From the NCBI GenBank assembly GCA_008330645.1, contig VLTN01000001.1:434001-498000 (forward strand): a DNA stretch of 64,000 nucleotides. The letters run 5' to 3'. Position numbers and translations under genes: made by a program. The stretch comes from Cafeteria roenbergensis (Eukaryota > Sar > Bigyra > Bicosoecida > Cafeteriaceae). The notes under the pieces were generated by a model, which was given only the letters and a program-made list of their open reading frames with translations, was not told the DNA's origin and ran no database searches. Each line of letters opens with the position of its first letter. Position 1 is the stretch's first letter. Below are positions 12,101 through 22,100 of the stretch, piece by piece.

Positions 12101-12665
12101 GAGGTGCGGTCGCGGATCCCGGCTTGCCAATTGGAGTCGCCCGCGCGGATACTGCTGCACCCCGGCCAGGGGGAACGTGGAGGGGCGGGTCACCGCTGGT
12201 CCCCCCACGCCCTGGAAGCTGCGATGGCGTCTCTGCTGGCTTGGGCTGCGAATTTGGTCGGGCTACAGACGGCGGTGGTCCTGGACTTGCGAGCCGTGAT
12301 GGAAGTCTTGAGGTGTCAGGAAGAGGTGGGTTGCTAATGGGCCTCCCATCTGCAACATGTCGGGCTTGCATTGCTGGCGGGCTTGTCCTGTCGGGGGGCT
12401 CCGCCCTTGCGGGCAAGGCAGCTGTCTCAGAGCCTGCGAGGAACCGGGCAAAGCGATCGCCTGCTGCCGTCATTGCAGGCAACCCAGCACGGATCCAGCC
12501 CCAGCACGAGCGCTCTTCGATAGCATTTGACACGTTCCTCGCGAGGGTGGCGGGGCGTGGGCCCGCGGCAAGCTTGGGCAAAGCAATCCCAGCCTCGGTG
12601 GCGAGTTTCGTGAGCCGCTCTTGGCGCAAATTTGAGATGTATCGCAGACGCCTCTCCGAGGCCAT
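1..12665 (-). CDS. Giant Pro-rich / acidic tandem-repeat protein, C-terminus outside window
   Basis: No known family recognised. The ATG at 12665 opens MASERRLRYISNLRQERL, a basic, probably helical unique region of about 80 residues. A Pro/Ala/Lys-rich linker follows to about residue 355. Residues about 355-1160 are 13-residue repeats of the type PKPSSGPPPPAAG, with KAGTR, KPSSG and KPSPG flavours. From about residue 1162 the protein is a 36-residue acidic unit (DADADEDGAPAKDDRAP, then VEPAETKEEAASAAPAPVA), some copies carrying an extra SAAPA. The minus frame is continuous from 12665 to about 8157. Below that, array-relative indels near 8145-8175, 7640, 6392, 4112, 3199 and 3090 change the frame without creating stops. 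I treat the whole stretch as one gene, with sequencing error or real frame drift unresolved. The composition suggests an extended, disordered, charged scaffold or structural protein. The gene leaves the window at base 1. Further 5' exons cannot be excluded. Confidence 0.6.
9185..11600. repeat. 39-bp tandem array encoding 13-residue Pro-rich repeats
   Basis: About sixty units of 39 bp, in phase with the minus-strand gene. Each encodes a x(5)-PPPPAAG repeat. Three unit flavours alternate: the AGTR form uses cctcgtccccgcc, the SSG form uses acctgagctgg and the SPG form uses acctgggctgg. The array abuts the acidic 108-bp array within a few bases at about 9180, so two unrelated repeat families meet inside one reading frame. 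Confidence 0.95.
11569..11993. repeat. 143-bp direct duplication, copies 282 bp apart
   Basis: Bases 11569-11711 recur at 11851-11993 with essentially one mismatch (ctcca versus ctccg). Both copies encode the segment KASPTTRAKAPRPAPP and the following Pro-rich stretch in the minus frame. The intervening 139 bp is unique. This is a recent segmental duplication that preserves the reading frame (282 is divisible by 3). Confidence 0.9.
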
Positions 12666-13120
12666 GGAACGAGCTCAACGCACCATGTGCCTGTGCGCTG
12701 GTGGGCACGGGAGTCCAGCGTCTGCCCCCAAGGCGCTGTCCTGCACTCAGCGGCAACGAGGGTGAGAAGTTGCAGCACGTTGCGATGCCGGCGCCATCTG
12801 CGTGACGCTGCACCGGCCAGGACGCTGTTCGCGGCTCACGTGCGGGCTTGGTTGACATGTTCCCCCGTCACAGCTTGCACGGCGACCTCGACGCTCTCGA
12901 GTTCGTGAGGTCCTTGGGCGGCCGAGCAATGTGGTGGCTTTCGCTCGACCGTGATCGAGCGATCGACGGGGCGTGGTCCAGCTTGTGCGCCTGATGTGTG
13001 TGTCCGACTGTCGTGCGCGCTGTCCGCAACGTCCTCGCCCACACGACCGACCGCAGGGCACATTGGCAAAAGTGCGTTGCCCGCCAGAGCTCAATCCAAA
13101 GTCGCAGGGCGAGGGCCAGT
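12666..13120. other. Intergenic, no gene seen
   Basis: This lies between the start of the repeat-protein gene and the stop of the MAPR gene, both on the minus strand. It should hold the 5' region of the former and the 3' untranslated region of the latter. Short open frames exist on both strands but none shows family resemblance or a splice partner. Confidence 0.5.
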
Positions 13121-13740
13121 TCAAAGCGAGGTGGAAGGGAAAAACCCGTCGACGATCCACCCGACGACGGGGTAGCCATACACGTTTTCAAACTTGTCAA
13201 CCCAGTCATTCAGAGTCTTCTGTTCGTCAGCACCCAACGATTCCCAAGTGGCATCAGTCGGCCACTCGGCCTGGGGCACAAGCGACATCGTGGCAAGCGC
13301 CCAAGACGCGTCTGCTCCGGAGAACACTGCATAGCCACCACGAGGCCCATACGCCTCCCAGCCACGGTAGAGGAAGCCAACGTCAAACACTTTGCCCTTG
13401 GCCCCAATGTACAGCCTGCGGCCGTCCTTGCCGTCGAAGCTGGCAAGCTCTGCGTTCTCGTGGAAGGCACGCCAGAGAAGCACGCCAGGTCAGCGCAACG
13501 TTCGCAGCGCAACATCTGCCGTCTGCAAGCCAACCGCAAGTTCCCGACCTCACCAGCTGTCTTGAACCCTCGCGGGGGGGTCGGCTTGTCGTCGACTGGG
13601 TACACTTTGAGCCATGCCTGTCGCGCTGGGTCAACTTTGGCTCGGGGGCAAAGCGCCGACGAGAGAAGGTAAGCCCCAGCCAGCAAGCCCGTGACGAGGA
13701 TGGCCACCACCTCAACTTCGACACCAAGCAGCTTAGTCAT
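13121..13740 (-). CDS. Membrane-anchored cytochrome b5-like haem-binding (MAPR family) protein
   Basis: Two exons: 13740-13554 and 13449-13121, with a 104-bp intron (GTGAGG...ACGCAG). The splice gives 171 residues. It restores the family signature GFKTAELASFDGKDGRR, which neither exon shows alone. Residues about 9-28 are a hydrophobic N-terminal anchor. Residues about 60-165 form the cytochrome b5-like fold of the PGRMC/neudesin/Dap1 group: KVFDV, then a Tyr-containing YGPRGGYAVFSGADAS segment, and the closing TLNDWVDKFENVYGYPVVG. In this family haem is bound through tyrosine and the protein supports cytochromes P450 and sterol metabolism at the endoplasmic reticulum. That role is by homology only. 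The start is divergent from TCF25, 368 bp away. Confidence 0.9.
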
Positions 13741-14108
13741 CCGATTCTGAGCTGCGGAGCGGCCCGAGCGTCACTGCCGATTTGCGATGTGGGTTTGGAA
13801 GCCGAGCTCCCTGCTCTGCTCTCATCGGCGCCTGCGCGAGCAAATCGAGGCATTGGCTGGGTGTGTGCGCAGCCTGCCGCCCCTTCGCCCGCCTCCTCCA
13901 GCGGCAAGCTCGTGCAGCCGCCCCCTGTCCCATCGACCCAGCATGCCCCTGTTCTGTCCGCACGTCCTGCGAGCCCAGCGATGTCTGATGCCACGCGCAA
14001 CCTTCTCCCACGTGGAGCAGAGCCGATAATTCCGTGCCGACGGTGGCCCGACGAATTGCACTGCGGCCGTTGCTTCGCGGATTGCGAATTCCGGGAACAG
14101 CCCCGGCA
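13741..14108. promoter_or_regulatory. Divergent intergenic region (MAPR / TCF25), putative shared promoter
   Basis: This 368-bp gap separates two head-to-head ATGs at 13740 (minus) and 14109 (plus). The plus frame stays open through part of it, but resemblance to TCF25 begins only at MSTRHVRRLLEEQG. No TATA-like or other core element could be recognised. Confidence 0.35.
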
Positions 14109-17100
14109 ATGTCGACTCGCCACGTGAGGAGACTGCTGGAAGAGCAGGGCCGCGCAGGCCTTGAGTCCCTCGGTGGAGACGACGCCGACCAGTCGTCGAG
14201 CTCCGAGGAGGACAGACCTGCCAGGGCATCTGGCTTTGCAGACCTCGCCGGCTCCGACAGCGAGGACGACAGCGAAGATGACGCACCGAGCAGCGGCCTT
14301 GAGGAGCCTGCTGGGCGTGCGGGGACCTCAGAAGGTGGCTCCTGTGCCAGAAAGCAAGGCAAGCCACGCCCCAGCTCCAAGGCCAAAGCGCCCTGCAGTT
14401 CCTCACACGCTGATGATGGGGCGGCAATCAGCGACCAAGCTTTAGCCGCAGCCCTCAGGGAGGCAGGGGCGTTTCAAGAGGCCGAGGAGCTCCTTCGAGA
14501 AGCCAAGCTCGAGGCACAAGGGACCGCGCCCACGGCCAGCACCACCACGCACGTCCTCGACTTGCCGGCTTCAATAGACGAATGGCTGCGCCCGAATGCC
14601 GACGGCCTCGAACCCGGGGCGGAGTTTCTGCGCATTTTTGGCGAGTCGAGCGTTCGGGCAGCGAGAGATGAGCGTGCAGCCGATCAGGCAGCTGGCGAAG
14701 TCCGGGATGTTGCGATGGTGCTCAACGCAGCTCACAACCGGCCTGGTCAGCGTGGCTATGAGCAACCCGACACGAGTGGCTTGACGCGGGCCCAGCGCCG
14801 GCGGTTGGAGCGTGCTCAGAGGCGACGTGGGCCACAGGCAGGAGCAGCAGCCGCACCTGGCGGATCTCGGCGAGGCAGAGGCAGGGGAGGGCTGACTGCT
14901 GGTGGAGCTCAGGGCCCGGGTTCAGGCCGGCGAGGCCGCCACCGGGCAGCTGGCCTGAAGCTGCTTGGCCAAGATGCGTTCACGCGTGATGGGGGCCTCG
15001 ACGACGTGCCCGAGCCTCCCGCTGCTGCTGCAGGCGGCTTGAGCATGCGCCTTGCTGCCAGCTGCGACGTTGAGGTTGCTGGAGCTGGTGGCTCTGCATC
15101 TGAGTTCGTGTTCGAGCACTCTCCAGAGTACGCCGAACTGCAGCGCATGTACCTGGCTGCGGTTGCAAGCTACGACATCGACGCAGTATTCCGGCTCGCT
15201 GGAGCTGCGCCGCATTTGGTCGATGCCAACCTCCAGGTTTGCGAGTACTTTCGCTCCATCGGCAAGCTGGATGACGCTGGAAAGGCGCTGCGGCGGGCCT
15301 TGTACGCACTGGAGCGCGCCTGGCACCCGGCTTTCAGGCCCTGGGATGTGCCCTGCCGGCTCAGCTTCCAGGTACCCCAGAACCGCGCGATGCATACTGC
15401 GCTGTGGCGCAACGCGCAGCTGGTAGGCAGAAGCGGCGCGGCTCGAACGGCATTTTCACTCGTCCGCCTGCTGCGCTCTATGGACCCTGTCCGCGACCCT
15501 ATGCGCACTGCGCTTGCATTCGGTGAGCCGTTGGCAAGGCAACTTCGGTGACCCAAGGCTGCCTTTGGCGTCTGCTGGACCCCGAAGCTGCGTGACATGT
15601 TCGCACCTGAGTTGGTGATTTTGGGGTTCCCCGCAGATTACTACGCCCTGCGAGCGGGCGCTCTTGACTCGGTCGTGGCCATGGCACATCCTGATCCCGG
15701 GGCCGGGGTCGCCAGGGATGCCCCTTCGCAAAGCGGTCGATTCTTCACATGGCCAAGCCCAGCCAGCCCGCTGCGCCGTTGGACTGCTGGCGGCGGTGGA
15801 GTCGCCCCGCCGCTGCTTCCTAACTGCGCGTTTTCAAGGGCCCTTGCGCTCTGGCGCGCAGCCTTGGTTGCTTCGGGCCAACAAATTCCTCTTCCGCTCG
15901 GAGGGACCTTGACCAAGCGCCAGGAAGACGACACGCTTGCCGTCGCCGAAGCGGAGCCACCAAGTCCAGGTGAAGGCGCTATTGGTGGATGGCTTGCGAT
16001 CAACGCTCGACGAGCCACTCGCAAGGCAGGCCTCGAAATTCGGGGCGGCGGAGGCGACGACGCTCTCGCCGCAGACGCCGCCGTGGCTTCTGTGATGGCC
16101 GCAGCAGTGTCCTCGTTCTGTGACAAGGCCCACGCGGCGAGTCCAGATCGTGCCGCCCGGCTAGGTGTTTCGGCACAGCTATTTTCCGACCCCTCAGCCT
16201 GGTCTCCAATCGGCGCTGCGGCAAGAGCGGTGCTGTTGCACCCAGCCGCTGTCCTCGCGCTGCTCCGTGAACTGGAGATCTCGTCAACCGACACGGGAAC
16301 AGCGCACTTTGGGACGGACACGCGCCGCGGGATGGGGACAGACGATGCAGACGCCGCAGCAAGGGAAGCCCCTCCTGAGGGCATTGTGGTGGCAGGCTCG
16401 GAGCCAGCCGCAGGCCCTGCTGGCCGCAGGACAACTGAGCGTCCCAACCCAAAGGCAATCGCCACGTCAGTGCACACCGTGGCATGGCAGGCTCTTGGTC
16501 GGCCCGATGTTGACGGGTGCGTGTGGGCAGAGCTGTTCAGCCACCCATTCTTCGTCTTGGCCGAGCGCGAGCAGGAGGCATCTGAGGGAGCAGGCGAGGC
16601 GGCAGGCTCAGGTGCGGCAGGCGGCAGGCGGTTTGACGCTCGAATGGGGCGCCTGGTCAGGGTGTTTGTCACGCGTCAGGCCGCCCTCTGGAAGGACTCA
16701 GACGCTCTGGCAATGCTACACCGAGCGGCTCTGGCTGCAGCTGCCGCATGGGAGGCCGCCTCAGATGCTGACACGACAGGCTCGTCTGAGGCCCGACCAG
16801 TGGAGCCAGCAATGCCCGCGGTGCGGTCGGCGTGGCTGACCGACTCTTCCAAGCGCGAAGCGCTCCTCGGAGCTGCATTTGGCACGGCCGAGCATGCGGC
16901 AGTGTGCGTCGCGCTGGCTGACGCTGCACGCACAGCAGCCTATGTCGCCGGGTCGGCCGCTCTGGAGCCGCCCGCTGCGCCTGCTGCCGCTGCCACTGGT
17001 GCTGAACCCGGTTGGGAGAGTATTCCTCCCCTGGCTCACTACGCTGGAGCGATTCGTGCCGAGTTCTCGGACGAAGTCAAGGAGGTTTCGGACGAGGAGC

Positions 17101-17648
17101 TCCGCGCCGCAGCCGGGGCAGACCTTCCGACGACTGGGGTGGCCGCCGGGACCGGCATGGCAGAAGCAGAGGCGGGCGCGCTGGGGTCCCGCCTGGAGCA
17201 GTTGGCAGGGCAAGGTGCCAGGCTCCAAGTGGGTGGCCAAGACGGCCAGTTGCTGGACGTTGACGAGCTTCTGTCTCGCGCTGCCGCGATGGGATTGAGC
17301 CCTGAGGAGCTCGTGACTGCAATGCAGACGGCGCAGCTGTCCGAACATGCACCCGTCGCCGCCGCAGCCTCGGGTGCGCTTCCAGTGGACACCGACCCCA
17401 TCGCAGCATTTTTTCAGAGTTTGCTGCCCTGGGTGTCGGCGCCAACGCCGCACGACGAAGCGGGGCAGCCGGCCATTGTGAGCCCCTCGGGTCGTGTGCC
17501 AGGCGAGCTACCGCAGCCTGCAAGCCCGATCATGGCGCCCGTGAGCGATGCTGACCTCGCGGCGCATCTTCAAGCGGCCGAGGACTTCGGATACCTCGAC
17601 GGTGATGGCGGTGACGACGCGGACGCAAGCACTGACGACGAAGCCTGA
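14109..17648 (+). CDS. TCF25: TCF25 / Rqc1-family protein (ribosome quality control subunit)
   Basis: Two exons: 14109-15522 and 15637-17648, with a 114-bp intron (GTGAGC...CCGCAG) joined in phase 1. The product is 1141 residues. The start MSTRHVRRLLEEQG mirrors the conserved N-terminus of human TCF25 (MSRRALRRL). Acidic Ser/Asp/Glu stretches follow, then a basic KR-rich segment. The family domain begins at about residue 330 (FVFEHSPEYAELQRMYLAAV) and includes the RALYALERAWHPAF and ENRAMHTALW-type blocks (here QNRAMHTALWRN). Splicing restores ALAFDYYALRAG. A later LPNCAFSRALALW block matches the family PNFAFSVPLA region. The yeast member Rqc1 acts with Ltn1 on stalled 60S nascent chains. The C-terminal 350 residues are Ala-rich and poorly conserved, so the protein is longer than the usual 650-700 residues. 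Confidence 0.93.
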
Positions 17649-19184
17649 GCCTGGTGTGTCTGGCCGTGCGCGTACGGCACCTCCCCAGCAGCCGCGCACT
17701 CTCTACAAGCTTTGGCTCGGCTGGCAAAGAGCTATGCACCAGTTCGTGAATGCGCCGACTCCAGTGTCCACACCTGTCATTTTATGCCCAGCAAACACGC
17801 AAACGAAGAAATCCTGCTTCGTCTCTCAAGAAAACAGAGCTGGTCGTCCAAGGCCTGCGGCTGACTCGCCGCAGGGTGGAGCATTCGACTATCTGTCGTG
17901 AGCCTGCCATGCGCCAAGAGACGCTCCGGCATCTGCTCCCCTGGCAGTGCAAAAAGAATCTGCAACCATTTCCGAGGAGAGCGCCGCAGCTTCGCCCGCG
18001 GATCGGCCCTGGCAATGCCTTGGAACTGTCCGCTCGCGAACCGTCGGCACAGCATCGTCGGAGAGCGGTCTGGACCTCGAGCGTCCGGCCAGGGGCCTTC
18101 CTTCGCGAGGCGGCGCGCTCATCCCGGCAGCGACCTTCGTCAGCGCTCCTTCGAAAGACACTCCGTCATCGCTATCCGATCTGCGCGTCATCGGGGGGCG
18201 CAACCCAACCAGGCAAAGCAATGACAAGGCGCGAGCGTGCGGGCCGCATTTCCAAGCCACGGAGTTCTCTTCCTCAGCGCGGAGAGCTGGCCTTGGCGGA
18301 GAACTCGCACTGCATCCCGGCTGGCTCTCACGTACGAGAGAGGCTCCTGGAGCGCTCCACAGTTGCAGGGGCGGCAGCAGTTTGTTCCTGGGGCTGACGC
18401 GCAAGCGGCCTGCCTCGATTCGCGTCAGCTCTGGTCACGCCGTGGGCCCGGCGAACGGTGTCGAACGGAGACCCAAACGTGTTTCGACCCAACATGAACG
18501 CTTGAAGCAGCTGCGGGCCTCATAAGCGGGAACGGCGGGATTCATGTGGATGGAGCCTGCAACGCGCGCTCATGGGCAAACAGCAACCGGACCGAAGCGC
18601 AGCCCTCACCGAGTCATCAGCTGCTGGGGCGTGCGCAAACATGCCCACAATTCCCCTCTTAAGAGCAGCAGAAGGGAAAAGTGCGCGCGAAACGGTTCGG
18701 CGGGGAGCGGCCGCAGGAGTGGCGGCTCTCCACGTTCTGCGACGGTCAGACAATGGAACAACGCCCAAGAACGCCTCGACTGCTTGGAGCCGACGGGCTG
18801 ACCAAGCCCGAGCACAAACTCACAGCCTGGCACGAGCACCTCCTTTGCAGCCCCTGCTGCCCGGCTCCCAGATCTTGCCCAGGGTGCAGGACGGGGATGC
18901 CGGACAAGGGTTTTCTGGAGACAACGCTCTCAGCGCGAGCTGGCTCACGGCTCGGGCCCCGGCCGAGGGCGCTCCAGGGCGGCGCGCCCAGGCCCAGTCG
19001 GTGACCCTTTCATGGGATTATCGAAGCGCTCGAGGGGACGAGGCGCGCGTGCGAAGCTGAGGAACAATTGTGCCAGGTCGTCCAAGCGCGTTGAACAAGC
19101 AGAGCTGAGTGAGCTTGAGCAGCCCGGCAAGGGGCGCCAGCATGGCGCCAGCCGCACAACGGCGCTCGCGCCGTGGATGCGAGG
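17649..19184. other. 1.5-kb gap; possible unplaced 5' exons of the next gene
   Basis: No recognisable domain. A plus frame is open at about 17947-18525 and another at about 18572-19060. Both have moderately G/C-rich third positions and Ser/Ala/Arg-rich, disordered-looking translations. They could be 5' exons of the cyclic-nucleotide-binding gene that starts near 19185, but no convincing splice chain was found. The minus strand is also open over 17889-18404, which weakens the case. Confidence 0.3.
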
Positions 19185-22100
19185 ATGCCGAGAGAAGTAG
19201 GCCCGCCAGCCGCGCACATGCGCCTCGCCGCCCCGCCTCTGGGCGCAGCCGGCCGGTTGGGAGAGACCCCGGTTGACCTGGGCGGACTGGCACGCAGCGT
19301 GCCTGAGCGGCCGACCTGCCAGGGAACGATGATGTTCATCGGGGGCAGCTGCAGAACGGCACTATCTCACCTGCGGGTCATCGACGGCTCTAGCAGGAAC
19401 TCGTGGAGTGCTTCGGCTGAGCCGGGCTCGAAGCTGACGGCGCGCAAAGCTGCCGTTGCTGACCCGGACGAGGTGCTTATGGGCTCGGGCTGGCAAGAGG
19501 CGACGCCTTGCCCTCCGCCAGCATTCTTAAGGATCCCAGGAGGTGAGGTCAGCCGTCATGTCCGGCCCAAGGCGCGCGCCCCTCAGCGCGCGCCTGCGGG
19601 CGTGCGGCTGCGGACCGGCGCAGCACTTGGCCGGTGGGAATCGCCGACGCAAGGGCGGCTGCGGCTGGCTGCAAGCGGGAGTCGCACCATGCATGCGTTG
19701 GAGCCTCGGAGTAGGTCCCTTGGCCCCCGCGTTCCTCGGCCTCCCGCCCAGCGTGGGGCTCTGCCGGGCGCGCCCGCGATGCGGCGGACGCCGTCCCAGG
19801 CAGAGGTAGTCCGGTCTGCCCCATCTGCGACGACAAGCGACGGGACACAGACAAGTAGAGCTCCACGCAGCTCCGCGAGGCGCAACGTCGCCCCCGGCCC
19901 GGACTCTTCTCGGGGCGTTCGGGCGCGCCTCGCCCGGCTTGTGAGGGCAGGGGACATGGACGCACTGGCCGACCTCGTCGGGCTGCTTGCGGCTGATTGT
20001 TCTGCGACAACGGCTGATGCATGGGCGCCACCCCGGCTGAGGCCTGCGGCATTGCAGCTGACAGCAGGCAACATCTGCGCTCAAGCTGCTGAGCTTCAGC
20101 TGCAGGCGTTGTCCAAGGCAAAGTTTCGCCCCGAATCATCCGGCCGAAGTGGGACTGCTGCGCTTGCGGCGGCATGCCGCGCCGAAGACAGCCCCGACCT
20201 TGCTTCGGACGAGGCAGGAGTGGTCGCACGTTCAAGCGGGCCCAAGTTTGCTGTGGACAAGTTCCGCTGCTCGAACCACCCGGTTCCGGATGAATCAGTC
20301 AAAGCTTGGTGCGAGCTGCTACAGAGGAGCCCGCTTGAGCGGAGCGACTCCGAGCTAGACGCCCTTGTGCAGCACCTGGGTCCCAGCGTGGGCATTCTTG
20401 AGCACCTGCCCGACCTGCTGCGCAGACGGTTTTTCCGCTACGCCACAGCAGTCTCCAGCCTGCCAGGGGACTTACTCTTCGAGCAAGGAGCGCAGGGCGA
20501 TGCGGTCTTTGTGGTCTTAAAGGGCATGGTTGCAGCGCAGATTGAGCAGCGAAGCACGAGGGACAGCTCCGACGTCGCAAAAATTTCAGCGGCAAACGTG
20601 ACTCGTGTGTACAGGGTCCGTTTCCAGTACTCCTCGCCACCAGAAAAAGCTCCCAGCGGGTCTGGCTCGGAGCTTGGCCAGGGAGAAGAATCTGTCCAGT
20701 CGGACTGCTCCGACGGCTCCAAGAATGGCTCAGGGCTTTCCCAGCGGGAGGCCAAGCGCGCGATGCCCTCCCGACGCAGCAATCCCCAGATGGGTGCACA
20801 ACAACTCTCTGCCGGTGACCCTTTCACGACGCGGGAGAGGCGCTGGTCCAAACGCTGGCATCGAGCGGATCAGCCGGACCTCTCCAGCGCGCCCAGGCAC
20901 GGCGTAGCTCGCGCGCTGCCATCTGATGCTCGACCAACCGCTGCCTTAGTCAGGGTGCGCAAGGCCCGGCGCGCGTCTCTCGACTCAGCGCTGTCACTTG
21001 GGACCGCCAGCAGCTGCGATTCCGGGAGCGGAAGCGATGCGAGCCTGCAATGTACCTCAGGGTTGATTTTGCACGGGCGCGGCAAGGCGGAGGTGCAGGC
21101 CGAAGAGCTAGTGCTGAATACTGTCGCGGTGCTGGGCCCAACGTCCTCGTTTGGCGAGAAGGGAGTTGTCGGCTCGGACCGAATCCGGAAGGCCAGCATC
21201 GTTGCCACAGAGCCTTGTATTTTGCTTCGCGTTCGAGGTGGTGTGCTGAGGTCCTTGGTTCGTGAGAATCGCCGACGCCAGAAGCTGCAGCTTCGAAAGG
21301 TTCTCAGGGCCAGTCCGGCGCTGCGACCGTTTTCTGACAGGGCGATTCGGTGCCTTGCGGATACAGCCCAGCATCGGCGATTTGGCCGGAGCGAGGCCAT
21401 TGCCAAAGAAGGAGACGTTGCTGATGGGGTATTTGTGATCAAGGCAGGAGTGGCAGTTGTTTCGAGGAAAGTGGCGTTGCCCCCTCAACTTGTGTCCGGA
21501 ATGGCCTGCCTGTCCGGCATAGGGGCCCAACTGTCGCCTGCACGGAGGGCCGACAAACTTTCGGCGCCTGTTCAGCTAGTTGGAGAACACGCCAGCTCTT
21601 CGACCGTGAGTTCGACGCCGCCCACATCTCCTCGGCGTCGAGGCGCGTTGGACACCCAAAGCAGGACGATATTGAATTCAATCCTGGACAAACATGCGGC
21701 GAAGCGCCGATCTGAGCCCAGAGAGCTCTCTGCTCCTGATGCTGAAGGCAGTCCAGCCGCTTCCCCAAAGTGCTGCGCAACGGAGCAGCCACAAGCTCGC
21801 GTCATTCCAGAATCCAGTGCTGGTCCAATTGCAGGTCAGCGCACCCACGGGCATCAGCCAGTGGATGCAGCGATCAGGCTCCTTGAGGCCGGAGAGATGG
21901 CAGGCTTCACCGACGTTTTAGCACAGTTTGCAGCGCTCAATCTTTCGGCACCAGCCGGGCACGCTGCTGACTCTGTGACTGAGTCTGCCGCTGAGCGCCT
22001 GGCCAGTTTGGGGGCCATCAGCGGCGGTGCAGCCCCTGGCAACAGGCACGCGTTGCGGCAGCTTCGCCGAGTGGATTGGAGCTCACTACAGTGGTCCGTG

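Noticed and set aside
36-12765. Plus-strand open frames of 3000-4100 codons across the repeat arrays
   Set aside because: They are antisense frames of in-frame repeats without stops and change repeat type at each indel. The minus frame has a unique ATG-initiated N-terminus and a biased acidic/Pro-rich composition, so it is the better gene.
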